NCBI GenBank assembly: GCA_020625875.1
Contig: JAHLAX010000033.1
Span: forward strand, 84,138-148,137
Source of the DNA: a bacterium
Lineage (GTDB): Bacteria; Bacillota; Clostridia; Oscillospirales; Acutalibacteraceae
Length of the DNA: 64,000 bases
Direction of reading: 5' to 3'
Shown: in pieces, positions 44,498-55,400 of the stretch
Numbering within the stretch: position 1 is the stretch's first letter
Layout of the letters: each line of letters starts with the position of its first letter
Translations under genes and position numbers: made by a program
The notes under the pieces: model-generated
What the model was told of the DNA's origin: nothing
Seen by the model: only the letters and a program-made list of their open reading frames with translations
Databases searched by the model: none

Positions 44498-45460
44498 ATG
44501 AAAATATCTGTACTTGGCAGCGGCCGCTGGGGCAGCTGCATAGCGTGGTATCTTGACAGAATCGGAAACGAGGTTGTGTCCTGCGGACTTAAGGACGCGC
44601 CCGATTTTTTAGCGCTTTATAACACCCACAAAAACGATTACCTCACCTTCCCCGAGAGCATAGAGGTAACTCCTGATCTGGAATACGCTGTAAACCGCGC
44701 GGAGGTTATTGTAATATCAATTTCCTCGCAGCACCTGCGCTCATATATTAAAGAAATCACAAAATTCAACGTCGAAGGCAAGACTTTTGTTCTGTGTATG
44801 AAGGGCGTAGAAGCGGACACAGGAAAGCGACTCAGCGAAATTGTAGGTGAATTTGTTGACGAAAGCAAAACGCCTATCGCCGTTTGGGTAGGACCAGGTC
44901 ATCCTCAGGACTATGTAAGAGGTATTCCGAACTGTATGGTTATCGACAGCAACAATCAGGCGGTCAAGGAAAAGCTCGTAAAAGAATTCACATCGGACCT
45001 CATCAGATTCTACATAGGTACCGACCTTATAGGCAGCGAAATCGGCGCGGCGGCAAAGAATGTTGTAGGTATAGCGGCGGGATTTCTTGACGGTCTTCAT
45101 ATGACTTCTCTGAAGGGCGCTTTAATGTCGAGAGGCACGAGAGAAATCGGAAGATTGATAAAAGCTCTGGGCGGCAACGAGATTAGCGCTTATGGACTGT
45201 GTCACCTCGGCGACTATGAGGCGACCTTGTTCTCCCCTTGGAGCCACAACCGTAAGTATGGCGAGAATTTAGCCAAGGGTATTAAGTTTGACAAACTCGC
45301 CGAAGGCGTTATGACTTCAAAAGCTCTCAAAAAGCTCGCTGATGAGTACAATGTGGATTTGCCTATAGTTACGGGAGTGTATAATGTTCTTTTCGAAAAC
45401 AAGGACATTACCGACGAGCTTGGCAAGCTGTTTATGAGAAACGTTAAGTCAGAGTTTTGA
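44498..45460 (+). CDS. gpsA: Glycerol-3-phosphate dehydrogenase [NAD(P)+]
   Basis: 320 aa. Reduces dihydroxyacetone phosphate to glycerol 3-phosphate for phospholipid synthesis, the substrate of PlsY. N-terminal Rossmann motif SVLGSGRWGSCIAWYL (variant of GxGxWG), VWVGPGHPQD, and catalytic-domain GAAAKNVVGIAAGFLDGL with the Lys. Ribosome binding site CCGGAGGA. Lies between the 6S RNA/element A and groEL, transcribed toward groEL. Confidence 0.93.
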   Translation: MKISVLGSGRWGSCIAWYLDRIGNEVVSCGLKDAPDFLALYNTHKNDYLTFPESIEVTPDLEYAVNRAEVIVISISSQHLRSYIKEITKFNVEGKTFVLCMKGVEADTGKRLSEIVGEFVDESKTPIAVWVGPGHPQDYVRGIPNCMVIDSNNQAVKEKLVKEFTSDLIRFYIGTDLIGSEIGAAAKNVVGIAAGFLDGLHMTSLKGALMSRGTREIGRLIKALGGNEISAYGLCHLGDYEATLFSPWSHNRKYGENLAKGIKFDKLAEGVMTSKALKKLADEYNVDLPIVTGVYNVLFENKDITDELGKLFMRNVKSEF

Positions 45461-45522
45461 TGAAATCAAAACTCAGTGGACAGTGATCAGTGGTCAGTAA
45501 ATTCTTAACCAAACGATAAAAG

Positions 45523-45561
45523 AATCAGCAGAAACATCTCTCGTGAGAAGTTCTGCTGATT
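45523..45561. terminator. Terminator between gpsA and groEL
   Basis: Perfect 11-bp stem AATCAGCAGAA/TTCTGCTGATT followed by a T-tract on the plus strand; T-rich on the minus strand too, so it may serve both convergent genes. Confidence 0.8.
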
Positions 45562-45620
45562 TTTCTTTTACTTATTCGCCAGACTAACTAATCACTAACT
45601 ACTAGCAACTAGCCACTGAA

Positions 45621-47252
<1,632 letters not shown>

Positions 47253-47266
47253 TTACCTCCAATTAA

Positions 47267-47420
47267 TTAGTTGTTAGTTTTCAGTATTCAGTTCTCAGTT
47301 ATTCACGCGATAAAGATAACACAGTAACTATAGACTATAATCCAAAAAGGTGAGTTCATAGCCCAATTAAATACTTGTTAACGCTTAACTGACTACTGAC
47401 AACTGATTACTGACTACTGC
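47267..47420 (-). repeat. MITE-like 104-bp element, copy B, between groES and groEL
   Basis: Core 47295-47398, inverted relative to copy A (44341-44444), with identical termini, equal length and diverged middle. It sits inside the groESL transcription unit without disturbing either gene. Confidence 0.75.
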
Positions 47421-47422
47421 TA

Positions 47423-47707
47423 TTATTCTACTGTCGCGAGAACATCGGACTGACGAACGATTGTGAACTCCTCGCCGTCGATTTTAACCTCAGTGCCCGC
47501 GTACTTTGAGGCGATTACCTTATCGCCGACGTTTAAGTACATTTCAACCTTTTCGCCGTCTACAACGCCGCCTGGTCCGACAGCCACTACTGTAGCGAAC
47601 TGGGGCTTTTCCTGAGCGGATGATGTGAGAATAAGACCGCCGACAGTCTTTTCCTCAGCCTCATCGACTTTAAGAACTACACGGTCGAGTAACGGTTTGA
47701 TAGTCAT
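47423..47707 (-). CDS. groES: Co-chaperonin GroES
   Basis: 94 aa. IKPLLDRVVLKVDEAEEKTV at the N-terminus with mobile-loop GGLILTSSAQEKPQ, and GDKVIASKYAGTEVKIDGEE. Caps GroEL. Controlled by the CIRCE operator and promoter just upstream. Confidence 0.97.
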   Translation of the reverse strand: MTIKPLLDRVVLKVDEAEEKTVGGLILTSSAQEKPQFATVVAVGPGGVVDGEKVEMYLNVGDKVIASKYAGTEVKIDGEEFTIVRQSDVLATVE

Positions 47708-47740
47708 ATATGATTCCTCCCTAAAATTATTTGCATTTAA

Positions 47741-47767
47741 TTAGCACTCCTTTATCTCGAGTGCTAA
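47741..47767 (-). promoter_or_regulatory. CIRCE operator (HrcA binding site)
   Basis: Perfect TTAGCACTC-N9-GAGTGCTAA between the promoter and groES start; HrcA represses groESL here until heat stress. Confidence 0.97.
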
Positions 47768-47771
47768 ATAT

Positions 47772-47799
47772 ATTATAGCTCGTTTTTTAAAAAAATCAA
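47772..47799 (-). promoter_or_regulatory. SigA promoter of groESL
   Basis: Minus strand TTGATT (47794-47799), 16-nt spacer, TATAAT (47772-47777), directly upstream of CIRCE. Confidence 0.85.
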
Positions 47800-47850
47800 G
47801 TGAATTTTGACTTTTTTTGACTTACAAAAAATATATTTTGTTCATAATTC

Positions 47851-47873
47851 AAAAAGGCGAGCCGAAGCTCGCC
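47851..47873 (-). terminator. Terminator of the ior-paaK-ACT operon
   Basis: GGCGAGC/GCTCGCC stem capped by a TTCG tetraloop and followed by T5 on the minus strand. Confidence 0.9.
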
Positions 47874-47875
47874 AA

Positions 47876-47902
47876 GGGAGCGGCAGGAGCAGCTCCCCTA
47901 CA
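47876..47902. repeat. REP-like 27-bp element, copy 2
   Basis: Identical to 30619-30645; 9 nt after the ACT-gene stop, just before the terminator. Confidence 0.85.
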
Positions 47903-47911
47903 ATTCTGTAT

Positions 47912-48343
47912 TTACATTTTCTTTACGTCGTCGTCCGTCATAATCTGGAAGCCGTGCTCACTGAGGAGCTTTTCGGCGGCTGCGTTGTCGTCAACACGGA
48001 GTACAACATAGGCGTACTTCTTTGAAACAGAAATAAACGCGTACATATAGTCGAGGTTTATTCCGTTATCGGCGAGCAGCCTTACAGCCTTGGCAAGTCC
48101 GCCGGGCTCGTCATCTACAGCGACGCCTACAACCTCGGTAACGGAAAGGAAAAGATTTTTGTTATCGAGCTTTTGCTTGGCGGAAGGAGCGTCGTCAACA
48201 ATCATTCTGACGATACCGAACTCCTGGGTATCGGCTACGCACATAGCGCGGATGTCAATTTGTTCCTCGGCGAGAGCGTCAGTGATTGTGGCGAGTGAGC
48301 CCTCGATGTTTTCAACGAAAACAGATAATTGTTTAATAGCCAT
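47912..48343 (-). CDS. Tandem ACT-domain protein
   Basis: 143 aa made of two ACT domains (IKQLSVFVENIEGSLATITD and GVAVDDEPGGLAKAVRLLAD starts). ACT pairs bind amino acids. Such genes recur beside paaK and iorAB in anaerobes, so it probably senses an aromatic or branched amino acid linked to that pathway. No DNA-binding or catalytic domain is present. Confidence 0.88.
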   Translation of the reverse strand: MAIKQLSVFVENIEGSLATITDALAEEQIDIRAMCVADTQEFGIVRMIVDDAPSAKQKLDNKNLFLSVTEVVGVAVDDEPGGLAKAVRLLADNGINLDYMYAFISVSKKYAYVVLRVDDNAAAEKLLSEHGFQIMTDDDVKKM

Positions 48344-48363
48344 AATGTTTTTACTCCTTAAAA

Positions 48364-48452
48364 ACAGTTGTCAGTTGTCAGTGATTAGTTATCAGTGAAG
48401 GGCGGGCTCTGCCCGCACCCTATTATAGTAAAACATAATAACTGATAATTAA
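48364..48452. repeat. Hairpin-forming repeat between paaK and ACT gene
   Basis: AGTTATCAGT (48387-48396) pairs with ACTGATAATT (48441-48450) around an inner GGGCGGG/CCCGC stem; degenerate CAGTTGTCAGT units at its edge resemble those around the 104-bp elements. Confidence 0.5.
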
Positions 48453-48459
48453 TATATTC

Positions 48460-48486
48460 GGGAGCGGCAGGAGCAGCACCCCTACA
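48460..48486. repeat. REP-like 27-bp element, copy 3
   Basis: Same as copies 1 and 2 except GCTCCC reads GCACCC, weakening the stem; 13 nt after the paaK stop. Confidence 0.8.
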
Positions 48487-48499
48487 TATTCCAACTAAG

Positions 48500-49837
48500 T
48501 TATATAGTAATTCCTAATCTCTTACGCTTGTCAATAACGCGGACAGCCTTGCCCTCGCTGCGCTGAATCGACTTTGGAGCTACAAGGTGAACTACAGGGC
48601 TGATGCCGAGCATAGCCTTAATAGCGCCCGCGAGCTTTTTCTCCTTGCGCGCCATATCCTTGACCTTATCTGAGAAGTCGCCCTCTTTAGCCTCAACATA
48701 CACATCGAGAGTATCGTTGTTCTTAACGCGGTCGACCATAATCTGATAGTTGGGAGCGTAGCCCTCGTTGAGAAGCACAGCCTCAATCTGGCTCGGGAAC
48801 ACGTTAACTCCGCGGATAATCATCATATCGTCGCTTCTGCCCATAGGCTTGCACATCTTGACGAATGTGCGTCCGCAGGAGCATTTTTCACGGGTAAGCA
48901 CACATATATCACGGGTTCTGTAACGAAGAAGCGGGAAAGCTTCTTTATCGAGAGCGGTGAAAACAAGCTCGCCCTTCGAGCCTTCGGGGAGTACCTCGCC
49001 CGTATCGGGGTCAATAATCTCGGCGATAAAATGGTCCTCGTTGATATGCATACCGTTCTGCTCGCAGCACTCAAACGCTACACCAGGTCCACTGATTTCG
49101 GTAAGTCCATAAATATCATAAGCCTTTATACCGAGTGACTTCTCGATATCGCGGCGCATCTCCTCTGTCCAAGCCTCAGCGCCAAAGATACCAGCTTTGA
49201 GGTGGTTGTCCTCAGGCTTATAGCCCTTTTCAGCTAACGTTTCGCCTATGTAAGCGGCGTAAGAGGGTGTACAGCAAATAATCGTGGACTTTAAATCCAT
49301 CATAAACTGAATCTGACGGTCAGTGTTGCCGCTTGACATCGGCAGAGTGAGACAACCCACCTTGTGGGAGCCGCCGTCTATACCGGCGCCACCGGTAAAC
49401 AGACCGTAGCCGTAACAAATCTGCAAAGTATCCTCGTCCGAACCGCCCGCGGCTACTATAGCTCTGGCTGTACAGTCGTTCCACATATCAATGTCGTTCT
49501 GAGTATAGAACGCCACAACACGCTTACCTGTAGTACCGGAGGTAGAGTGGATTCTTACGCAGTTTTTACGGTCGACAGCAAGCAAGCCGTCGGGATAGCA
49601 CTCGCGCAAATCCGCCTTGGACAGAAACGGCAGTTTATATAAATCCTCAATACCTTTAATATCGTCAGGTGTAACGCCTTTTTCGTTCATCAGATTGCGA
49701 TAATACTCAACGTTATCATAAACGTGCTTTACTTGCTTTACGAGCTTCTTTGATTGCAGTTCTTTTATCTGCTCAACAGGCATTGTTTCCGCTTCTTTTT
49801 GGAAAAAACTACCCATCGGAATCATATCCTTTCCCAT
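48500..49837 (-). CDS. paaK: Phenylacetate-CoA ligase family protein
   Basis: 445 aa adenylate-forming enzyme. IHSTSGTTGKRVVAFYT (phosphate loop), YGLTEISGPGVAFEC, LLRYRTRDICVL and the C-terminal GVNVFPSQIEAVLL and IQRSEGKAVRV regions. Together with IorAB it can interconvert arylacetyl-CoA and arylacetate; in anaerobes this may yield ATP. Start uncertain: ATG at 49837 has AAGGGG from the adjacent repeat element, while an ATG four codons in (M5) and one at codon 8 sit nearer AAAGGA. Confidence 0.9.
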   Translation of the reverse strand: MGKDMIPMGSFFQKEAETMPVEQIKELQSKKLVKQVKHVYDNVEYYRNLMNEKGVTPDDIKGIEDLYKLPFLSKADLRECYPDGLLAVDRKNCVRIHSTSGTTGKRVVAFYTQNDIDMWNDCTARAIVAAGGSDEDTLQICYGYGLFTGGAGIDGGSHKVGCLTLPMSSGNTDRQIQFMMDLKSTIICCTPSYAAYIGETLAEKGYKPEDNHLKAGIFGAEAWTEEMRRDIEKSLGIKAYDIYGLTEISGPGVAFECCEQNGMHINEDHFIAEIIDPDTGEVLPEGSKGELVFTALDKEAFPLLRYRTRDICVLTREKCSCGRTFVKMCKPMGRSDDMMIIRGVNVFPSQIEAVLLNEGYAPNYQIMVDRVKNNDTLDVYVEAKEGDFSDKVKDMARKEKKLAGAIKAMLGISPVVHLVAPKSIQRSEGKAVRVIDKRKRLGITI

Positions 49838-49840
49838 TTA

Positions 49841-49995
49841 GTGTCCCCTTTTAAGGGGACCGAAATCTTTGATTTCGAGGGGTTATCAAGCCCTTTAGGG
49901 GCGGTCCTCCTTATGAACGTTCATAAGAAGGAAAGATAATCCCCCAAAATCCGCCCCTATGGAGCATGGATTTTGACCCCTTTAAAAAGGGGTAC
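49841..49995. repeat. 155-bp palindromic MITE-like element between iorB and paaK
   Basis: Terminal inverted repeats of about 27 bp (49841-49867 and 49969-49995, each containing a CCCCTTTTTAA-type palindrome), inner arms AGGGGCGG/CCGCCCCT and central palindrome TTATGAACGTTCATAA. It fills the whole gap between iorB and paaK. No ORF. Confidence 0.8.
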
Positions 49996-49998
49996 ATT

Positions 49999-50571
49999 TT
50001 AAAAAATATATCCAAGGTCAAAAGCCTTGTGGTTGATTTCAACAAACTGTGGCTTGACGCACTTTTCAATAGCCGCCTGCCATTTTTCGACAGGAATATC
50101 AAAGTACTTGGCTAGTCTGCCCATAAGCACAATATTACAAGCCTTGGACGAGCCAGCCTCGTTGGCGAGCGACAGAGCGTCGATACCGTCAACATGTACG
50201 CCCTTATCGGTCATACTGCTGAGAATATCCTCGGGATATTCCTTAGCGCCGATAATAACGGGCATCGGATCAATCTGCTGGGTGTTGACGATTACTGTGC
50301 CGTCTTTTTTCAACTTATCGGCGTAGCGAGCCGCCTCGAGCTTTTCGAAGCTAACGATAAAATCAGCCTCGCCATCCTCGATTACTGGCGAATAAACCTT
50401 GTCGCCGAAGCGCACATAAGTTACAACCGAACCGCCGCGCTGGCTCATTCCGTGAACCTCACTCACTTTAACATCGAAGCCCTCATCGACAAGAAGTCTT
50501 CCGAGGAGCTTGCTGGCGAGCAGTGAACCCTGACCGCCTACGCCTACTATCATAATGTTTTTTGTCTCCAT
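49999..50571 (-). CDS. iorB: Indolepyruvate:ferredoxin oxidoreductase beta subunit
   Basis: 190 aa, 2-oxoacid oxidoreductase gamma/beta family: IMIVGVGGQGSLLASKLLG at the N-terminus and EVHGMSQRGGSVVTYVRFG. Pairs with IorA (3-nt gap) to convert arylpyruvates to arylacetyl-CoA, CO2 and reduced ferredoxin. Confidence 0.95.
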   Translation of the reverse strand: METKNIMIVGVGGQGSLLASKLLGRLLVDEGFDVKVSEVHGMSQRGGSVVTYVRFGDKVYSPVIEDGEADFIVSFEKLEAARYADKLKKDGTVIVNTQQIDPMPVIIGAKEYPEDILSSMTDKGVHVDGIDALSLANEAGSSKACNIVLMGRLAKYFDIPVEKWQAAIEKCVKPQFVEINHKAFDLGYIF

Positions 50572-50574
50572 AGT

Positions 50575-52317
50575 TTAGCCCTCCTCACTTTCAAAAGCGT
50601 CAAACGCGCAAAGCTGCTCGCATACTCCGCAGCCTACACACAAAGTCGGGTCAACTACGGCGTGGTTGTCCTTGAAGCTAATAGCAGGACAGCCGAACTT
50701 CATACAGCGCTTGCAGCTCTTGCATTTGTCGGGATTAACACGCAGAGGCTTTTTAGGCTTAACGTATTTGAGCAGAACACAAGGTCTGCGTGAGATGATA
50801 ACGGAGGGCTCCGGCTTAGCCATCTCCTCCTTAACAACCTTTTCGCACTCCTTGAGGTCATACGGGTCAACGACTCTTACAGAGTTGATACCAATTGAGC
50901 GGCACAAATCCTCGAGGTTAACCTTGCCGGCGGGGTCGCCCTTAATCGAGTAACCTGTAGTCGGATTCTGCTGATGACCTGTCATACCTGTGATTGAGTT
51001 ATCGAGAATGATAACAGTCGAATTTGACTGGTTATACGCAATGTTAATAAGACCTGTTACGCCAGAATGCATAAAGGTAGAATCACCGATTACACAAACT
51101 GTCTTATTTTCGGTTTCTTCTCCGCCCGCGACATTAAAGCCGTGAATACCCGAAACAGAAGCGCCCATACAGAGTGTCATATCAAGCGCGTTGAGCGGAG
51201 CGGCTGAGCCCAAAGTATAACAGCCGATGTCACCTAAAACGGTAATCTTGTTCTTTGATAGAACATAGAACATACCTCTGTGAGGACAGCCAGCGCACAT
51301 CATAGGAGGACGAACGGGGATTTCTTCCTCGAGCTTTACGCTGTATTTGTCCTCAAGTCCAAGGGCTTTAGCAATCGTCTTCTGAGAAAACTCGCCTGTT
51401 ATAGAGAAGATTTCTTTGCCGACTACATCAACGCCGATGTTCCTGCAGTGAGTTTCAACAATCGGGTCAAGCTCCTCTACTATATAAACCTTGCCGCATT
51501 TTGAGGCAAAGTCTTTTATTAAATTAACGGGCAGCGGATTAATCATACCGAGCTTCAAGACGGAAACGCTGTCACCGAAAACTTCTTTGATATACTGATA
51601 AGAGGTTGAGGAGGTAATAACGCCGAAATCTTTTGAACCGTCGCCCTCCTCTACCCTGTTGAGCGGAGAGGTCTCAGCGTACTCGGTCAGTTTGGCTGTT
51701 CTTTCCTCAACAAAGGGATGACGTTTGATGGCGTTGGCGGGCGCCATAATGTATTTCTGGGGATTCTTTTCGTAGGGCTTGTCGGTATTTGTCAAGCGCT
51801 CTCTGTACTCAACGATACTCTGAGAATGAGCGACACGAGTACACATCTTGAGAAATACGGGAGTATCGAATTCCTCGGAAATCTCGAACGCGATACGAGC
51901 GAAGTCATAAGCCTCCTGAGAATCGGATGGCTCGAGCATAGGAACCTTTGAAGCTACAGCGTAGTGACGTGAATCCTGCTCGTTCTGAGAGGAGTGCATC
52001 CCCGCGTCATCAGCGACACAGATAACAAGTCCGCCGTTAACACCTGTATAGGACATTGTAAAAAGCGGGTCGGCGGCAACGTTAAGCCCGACGTGCTTCA
52101 TACAGCAGGAGGAACGCTTACCCTGTAAGCAAGCGCCGAACGCCGCCTCTGTGGCTACCTTTTCGTTGGGAGCCCATTCGCAGTAAACGTCTTCGAACTT
52201 CGCGAAGCTCTCGGTAATCTCTGTGCTGGGAGTACCGGGATAACTCGAAATAACCTTACAGCCGGCGTCATAAAGACCGCGGGCTACTGCGGCGTTACCG
52301 ATTAATAATTCTTTCAT
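50575..52317 (-). CDS. iorA: Indolepyruvate:ferredoxin oxidoreductase alpha subunit
   Basis: 580 aa TPP-dependent subunit. Pyrimidine-binding part (GNAAVARGLYDAGCKVISSY), TPP site MCAGCPHRGMFYVL and GDSTFMHSGVTGLINIAYNQ, and two C-terminal 4Fe-4S motifs CKSCKRCMKFGCP and CVGCGVCEQLC. First gene of iorAB-paaK-ACT; oxidises transaminated Phe, Tyr or Trp. Confidence 0.96.
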   Translation of the reverse strand: MKELLIGNAAVARGLYDAGCKVISSYPGTPSTEITESFAKFEDVYCEWAPNEKVATEAAFGACLQGKRSSCCMKHVGLNVAADPLFTMSYTGVNGGLVICVADDAGMHSSQNEQDSRHYAVASKVPMLEPSDSQEAYDFARIAFEISEEFDTPVFLKMCTRVAHSQSIVEYRERLTNTDKPYEKNPQKYIMAPANAIKRHPFVEERTAKLTEYAETSPLNRVEEGDGSKDFGVITSSTSYQYIKEVFGDSVSVLKLGMINPLPVNLIKDFASKCGKVYIVEELDPIVETHCRNIGVDVVGKEIFSITGEFSQKTIAKALGLEDKYSVKLEEEIPVRPPMMCAGCPHRGMFYVLSKNKITVLGDIGCYTLGSAAPLNALDMTLCMGASVSGIHGFNVAGGEETENKTVCVIGDSTFMHSGVTGLINIAYNQSNSTVIILDNSITGMTGHQQNPTTGYSIKGDPAGKVNLEDLCRSIGINSVRVVDPYDLKECEKVVKEEMAKPEPSVIISRRPCVLLKYVKPKKPLRVNPDKCKSCKRCMKFGCPAISFKDNHAVVDPTLCVGCGVCEQLCAFDAFESEEG

Positions 52318-52364
52318 TGTCTATCACCCTTTTATAACTTAAATCTATAAACATATTAAAATTT

Positions 52365-52393
52365 ATTTTATCACTAATAAAAGCTTTAGTCAA
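52365..52393 (-). promoter_or_regulatory. SigA promoter of iorAB-paaK-ACT
   Basis: Minus strand TTGACT (52388-52393), 17-nt spacer, TAAAAT (52365-52370), about 48 nt upstream of iorA. Confidence 0.8.
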
Positions 52394-52424
52394 ATAAAAT
52401 AATGGAATTTCTACTACATTTCAC

Positions 52425-55400
52425 TTATTTGACAACAACATTCTCATCGCCCAATCTCCTTTTGAGCTCGTTTATCATAACTTCGTTGAGGCTCACCCAC
52501 ATTGAATCGGGAGCTATAAACGACTTTTTGGTATCTGTCAAAAAGAAAACAACTGGCGTTCTGCCGTCAAAAATATCAATAATCTGTTTTGCTTTTTTAT
52601 AGGTAGCACTCTCAAGATTATCAACACGCAGGTAAAGCCTGACAGGTTTTGAAGCGTCACGCTTTGGAGCGGATTCGCGCTTAGGCTTTGGAATAGCGTT
52701 TTTATCGACAGCCCGAATCTCATCGGCGATAATCTTCGGGTCCTCATCCTCACGGACTGAAACCGTACCGAAAATCTCGACCACATTACCCTGCGACAAA
52801 AGCGAACCGGATTTCGCGAAAATATTGGGGAAAACTATCGTTTCTATTACACCGTATCTGTCCTCAACCGTTACAAAAGCCATCATCAGGTTGTTCTTGG
52901 TAATCTGGGTTTTGACTTTTGATACAATACAGACAACCCTGACAGACTGTCTGTCCTTATAGCGGTTGTCCTCACGGTTGATTATATCGCCTATATGGTC
53001 ACATTTTACAGCTTTTATATAGTCCTCGTACTCGTCAATCGGGTGTCCGCTGAGGTACATTCCCGCGACCTCGTTCTCCATAAAAAGGAGCTCGTCCTTG
53101 GAAAACTCGGGGACATTCGGAGCTTCAATCTCGGTTCTGGCGGAGTTATCCGCTCCGTCCATATCAAAGAAGCTGAGCTGCCCTTTCATATTCTTTTTGT
53201 TCTCAAATTCAAGGTCGGACATAACATCCGCGGACATATAGAGCATCTGTCTGCGGTTAAGCCCCATATTGTCAAGTGCGCCGCATTTTATTAGACTCTC
53301 AACGGCGCGGGAGTTGAGCGAAGGTCCGTAGTTGCGCTTGCAGAAATCATAGAAGCCTGTGTACCTGCCGAGTCTGCGCTGAGAAATAATATTATCAATA
53401 CATTGTCTGCCTAGGTTTTTAACCGCCAGCAAGCCATAGCGTATATCGTTACCCGAAACCGTAAAGCCGTATAGACTTGTATTAACATCGGGCGGCAAAA
53501 CCCTGATGCCCATAGAATGACATTCTGAAATATACACAGCGAGCTTGTTCTGGTTCGAGAGAACGCTCGACATAAGAGCCGCCATATACTCCTTCGGATA
53601 GTGACACTTCAAATAGGCGGTCTGATAGGAAACCTTCGCGTAAGCTGTTGCGTGACTTTTGTTGAAAGCGTATGAGGCGAAGCTTTCCATTTCGTCATAG
53701 ATGGAAACCGCCGTAGCCTTGTCAACTCCGCGTCTGAGGCATCCGTCAACAATGATATTGCCGTTTTCGTCGGTCATACCCTCGATAAATATACGGCGTT
53801 CCTTCTCCATAACATCGTGCTTCTTTTTGCTCATAGCGCGGCGTACAATATCGGCTCGTCCCAGAGAATAGCCCGCGAGCTTGCGGAGAATCTGCATTAC
53901 CTGCTCCTGATACACGATACAGCCATAGGTAACTTTTAATATATCTTCAAGAAGCGGATGCTTATATCGGATTTTAGACGGATTGTGTCGCCGCTCAATA
54001 TAAGTCGGAATGCTGTCCATAGGTCCCGGACGATAGAGTGAGATTACAGCTATCAAATCCTCAAAATGGTCGGGACGAAGCTGAGTCAGAACGTTTCGCA
54101 TCCCTTGGGACTCAAACTGGAACACACCCTCTGTGTTGCCCGCCGACATCATTTTATAGACAGCGGAATCGTCATCGGGGATACTGTTTATGTCAAAATC
54201 GGGATTCTTCTCTTTGATAATTTTCTCGGTGTCGTCGATGATATTAAGGTTGCGAAGTCCGAGAAAATCCATTTTTAACAGTCCAAGCTCCTCGAGAGTG
54301 GTCATCGTGTACTGAGTTACGGTGTTCTCGTCATTGGAAGCGAGCGGAACATAATCGGAAACAGGCTTGTCGGTAATTACAACCCCCGCCGCGTGCATCG
54401 TGGCGTGGCGAGGCATACCCTCAATCTGCATAGCTATATCAAGCAGGTTTTTGACCTCGGGCTCTGTGTCGTAACGATTCTTCAAGTCAGAAGAAAGCCT
54501 GAGAGCCTTTTCGATTGTTATATTGAGCTCGTTTGGAACAAGTTTAGCTATTTTATCGACAGAAGCGTACGGAATCGCCAGAGCACGTCCGACATCACGA
54601 ATCGAGCCGCGCGCCGCCATAGTACCGAAGGCGATAATTTGAGAAACGTGGTCGGCGCCGTATTTATCGACAACATAGTCTATGACCTTTGCCCTGCCGA
54701 CTGTATGAAAGTCTATATCAAAATCAGGCATACTGACACGCTCGGGATTGAGAAAACGCTCAAACAGCAAATCGTATTTAATCGGGTCAACATCGGTTAT
54801 ACCTGTACAATAAGCGCACAAAGAGCCCGCGCCCGAGCCTCGCCCCGGTCCGACAGCTATACCTGAACGTCTTGCGTACTGAACATAGTCGCTTACGATG
54901 AGAAAGTAATCGACAAAGCCCATACGCTTAATTGTGGAAAGCTCATACTCCAGCCTGTCAATCAGACTTTTGTCAGGATTATCGCCATAGTGTTTATATA
55001 AACCCTTATAGCACTCATCGCGGAAATGCTGATAATGGTCAACACCCTCGGGCAGCGGAAAACGCGGAAGCTTTCGCTCACCGAAAACGAACTCGACATT
55101 ACAGCGCTCGGCGATTTTTGCGGTATTATCAAAAGCCTCGGGATAATCAGGAAAAAGCGAGCGCATTTCGCTCTCGGATTTAAGGTAAAACTCCTCGGTA
55201 TCAAATTGCATTCTGTCCTCGTCCTCGACAGTTTTGTTGGTCTGGATACAGAGCAGAATGCTGTGGGTTTGGGCGTCCTCTTTATTTATATAATGAGAAT
55301 CGTTGGTCGCGACGAGCCCCGCTCCAATCTCATCAGCCAATCTTATAAGCTGCGGATTGGTACGGCGCTGTTCCTCGAGCCCGTGGTTCTGAATCTCGAT

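Noticed and set aside
47807..48025. Plus-strand frames of 64-72 codons near the ACT gene
   Set aside because: Antisense to the ACT gene and running through a terminator and repeat; no ribosome binding site and no recognisable protein pattern.
52318..52424. Riboswitch or T-box upstream of iorA
   Set aside because: The predicted leader is only about 40 nt, too short for a known riboswitch, and no terminator is present.
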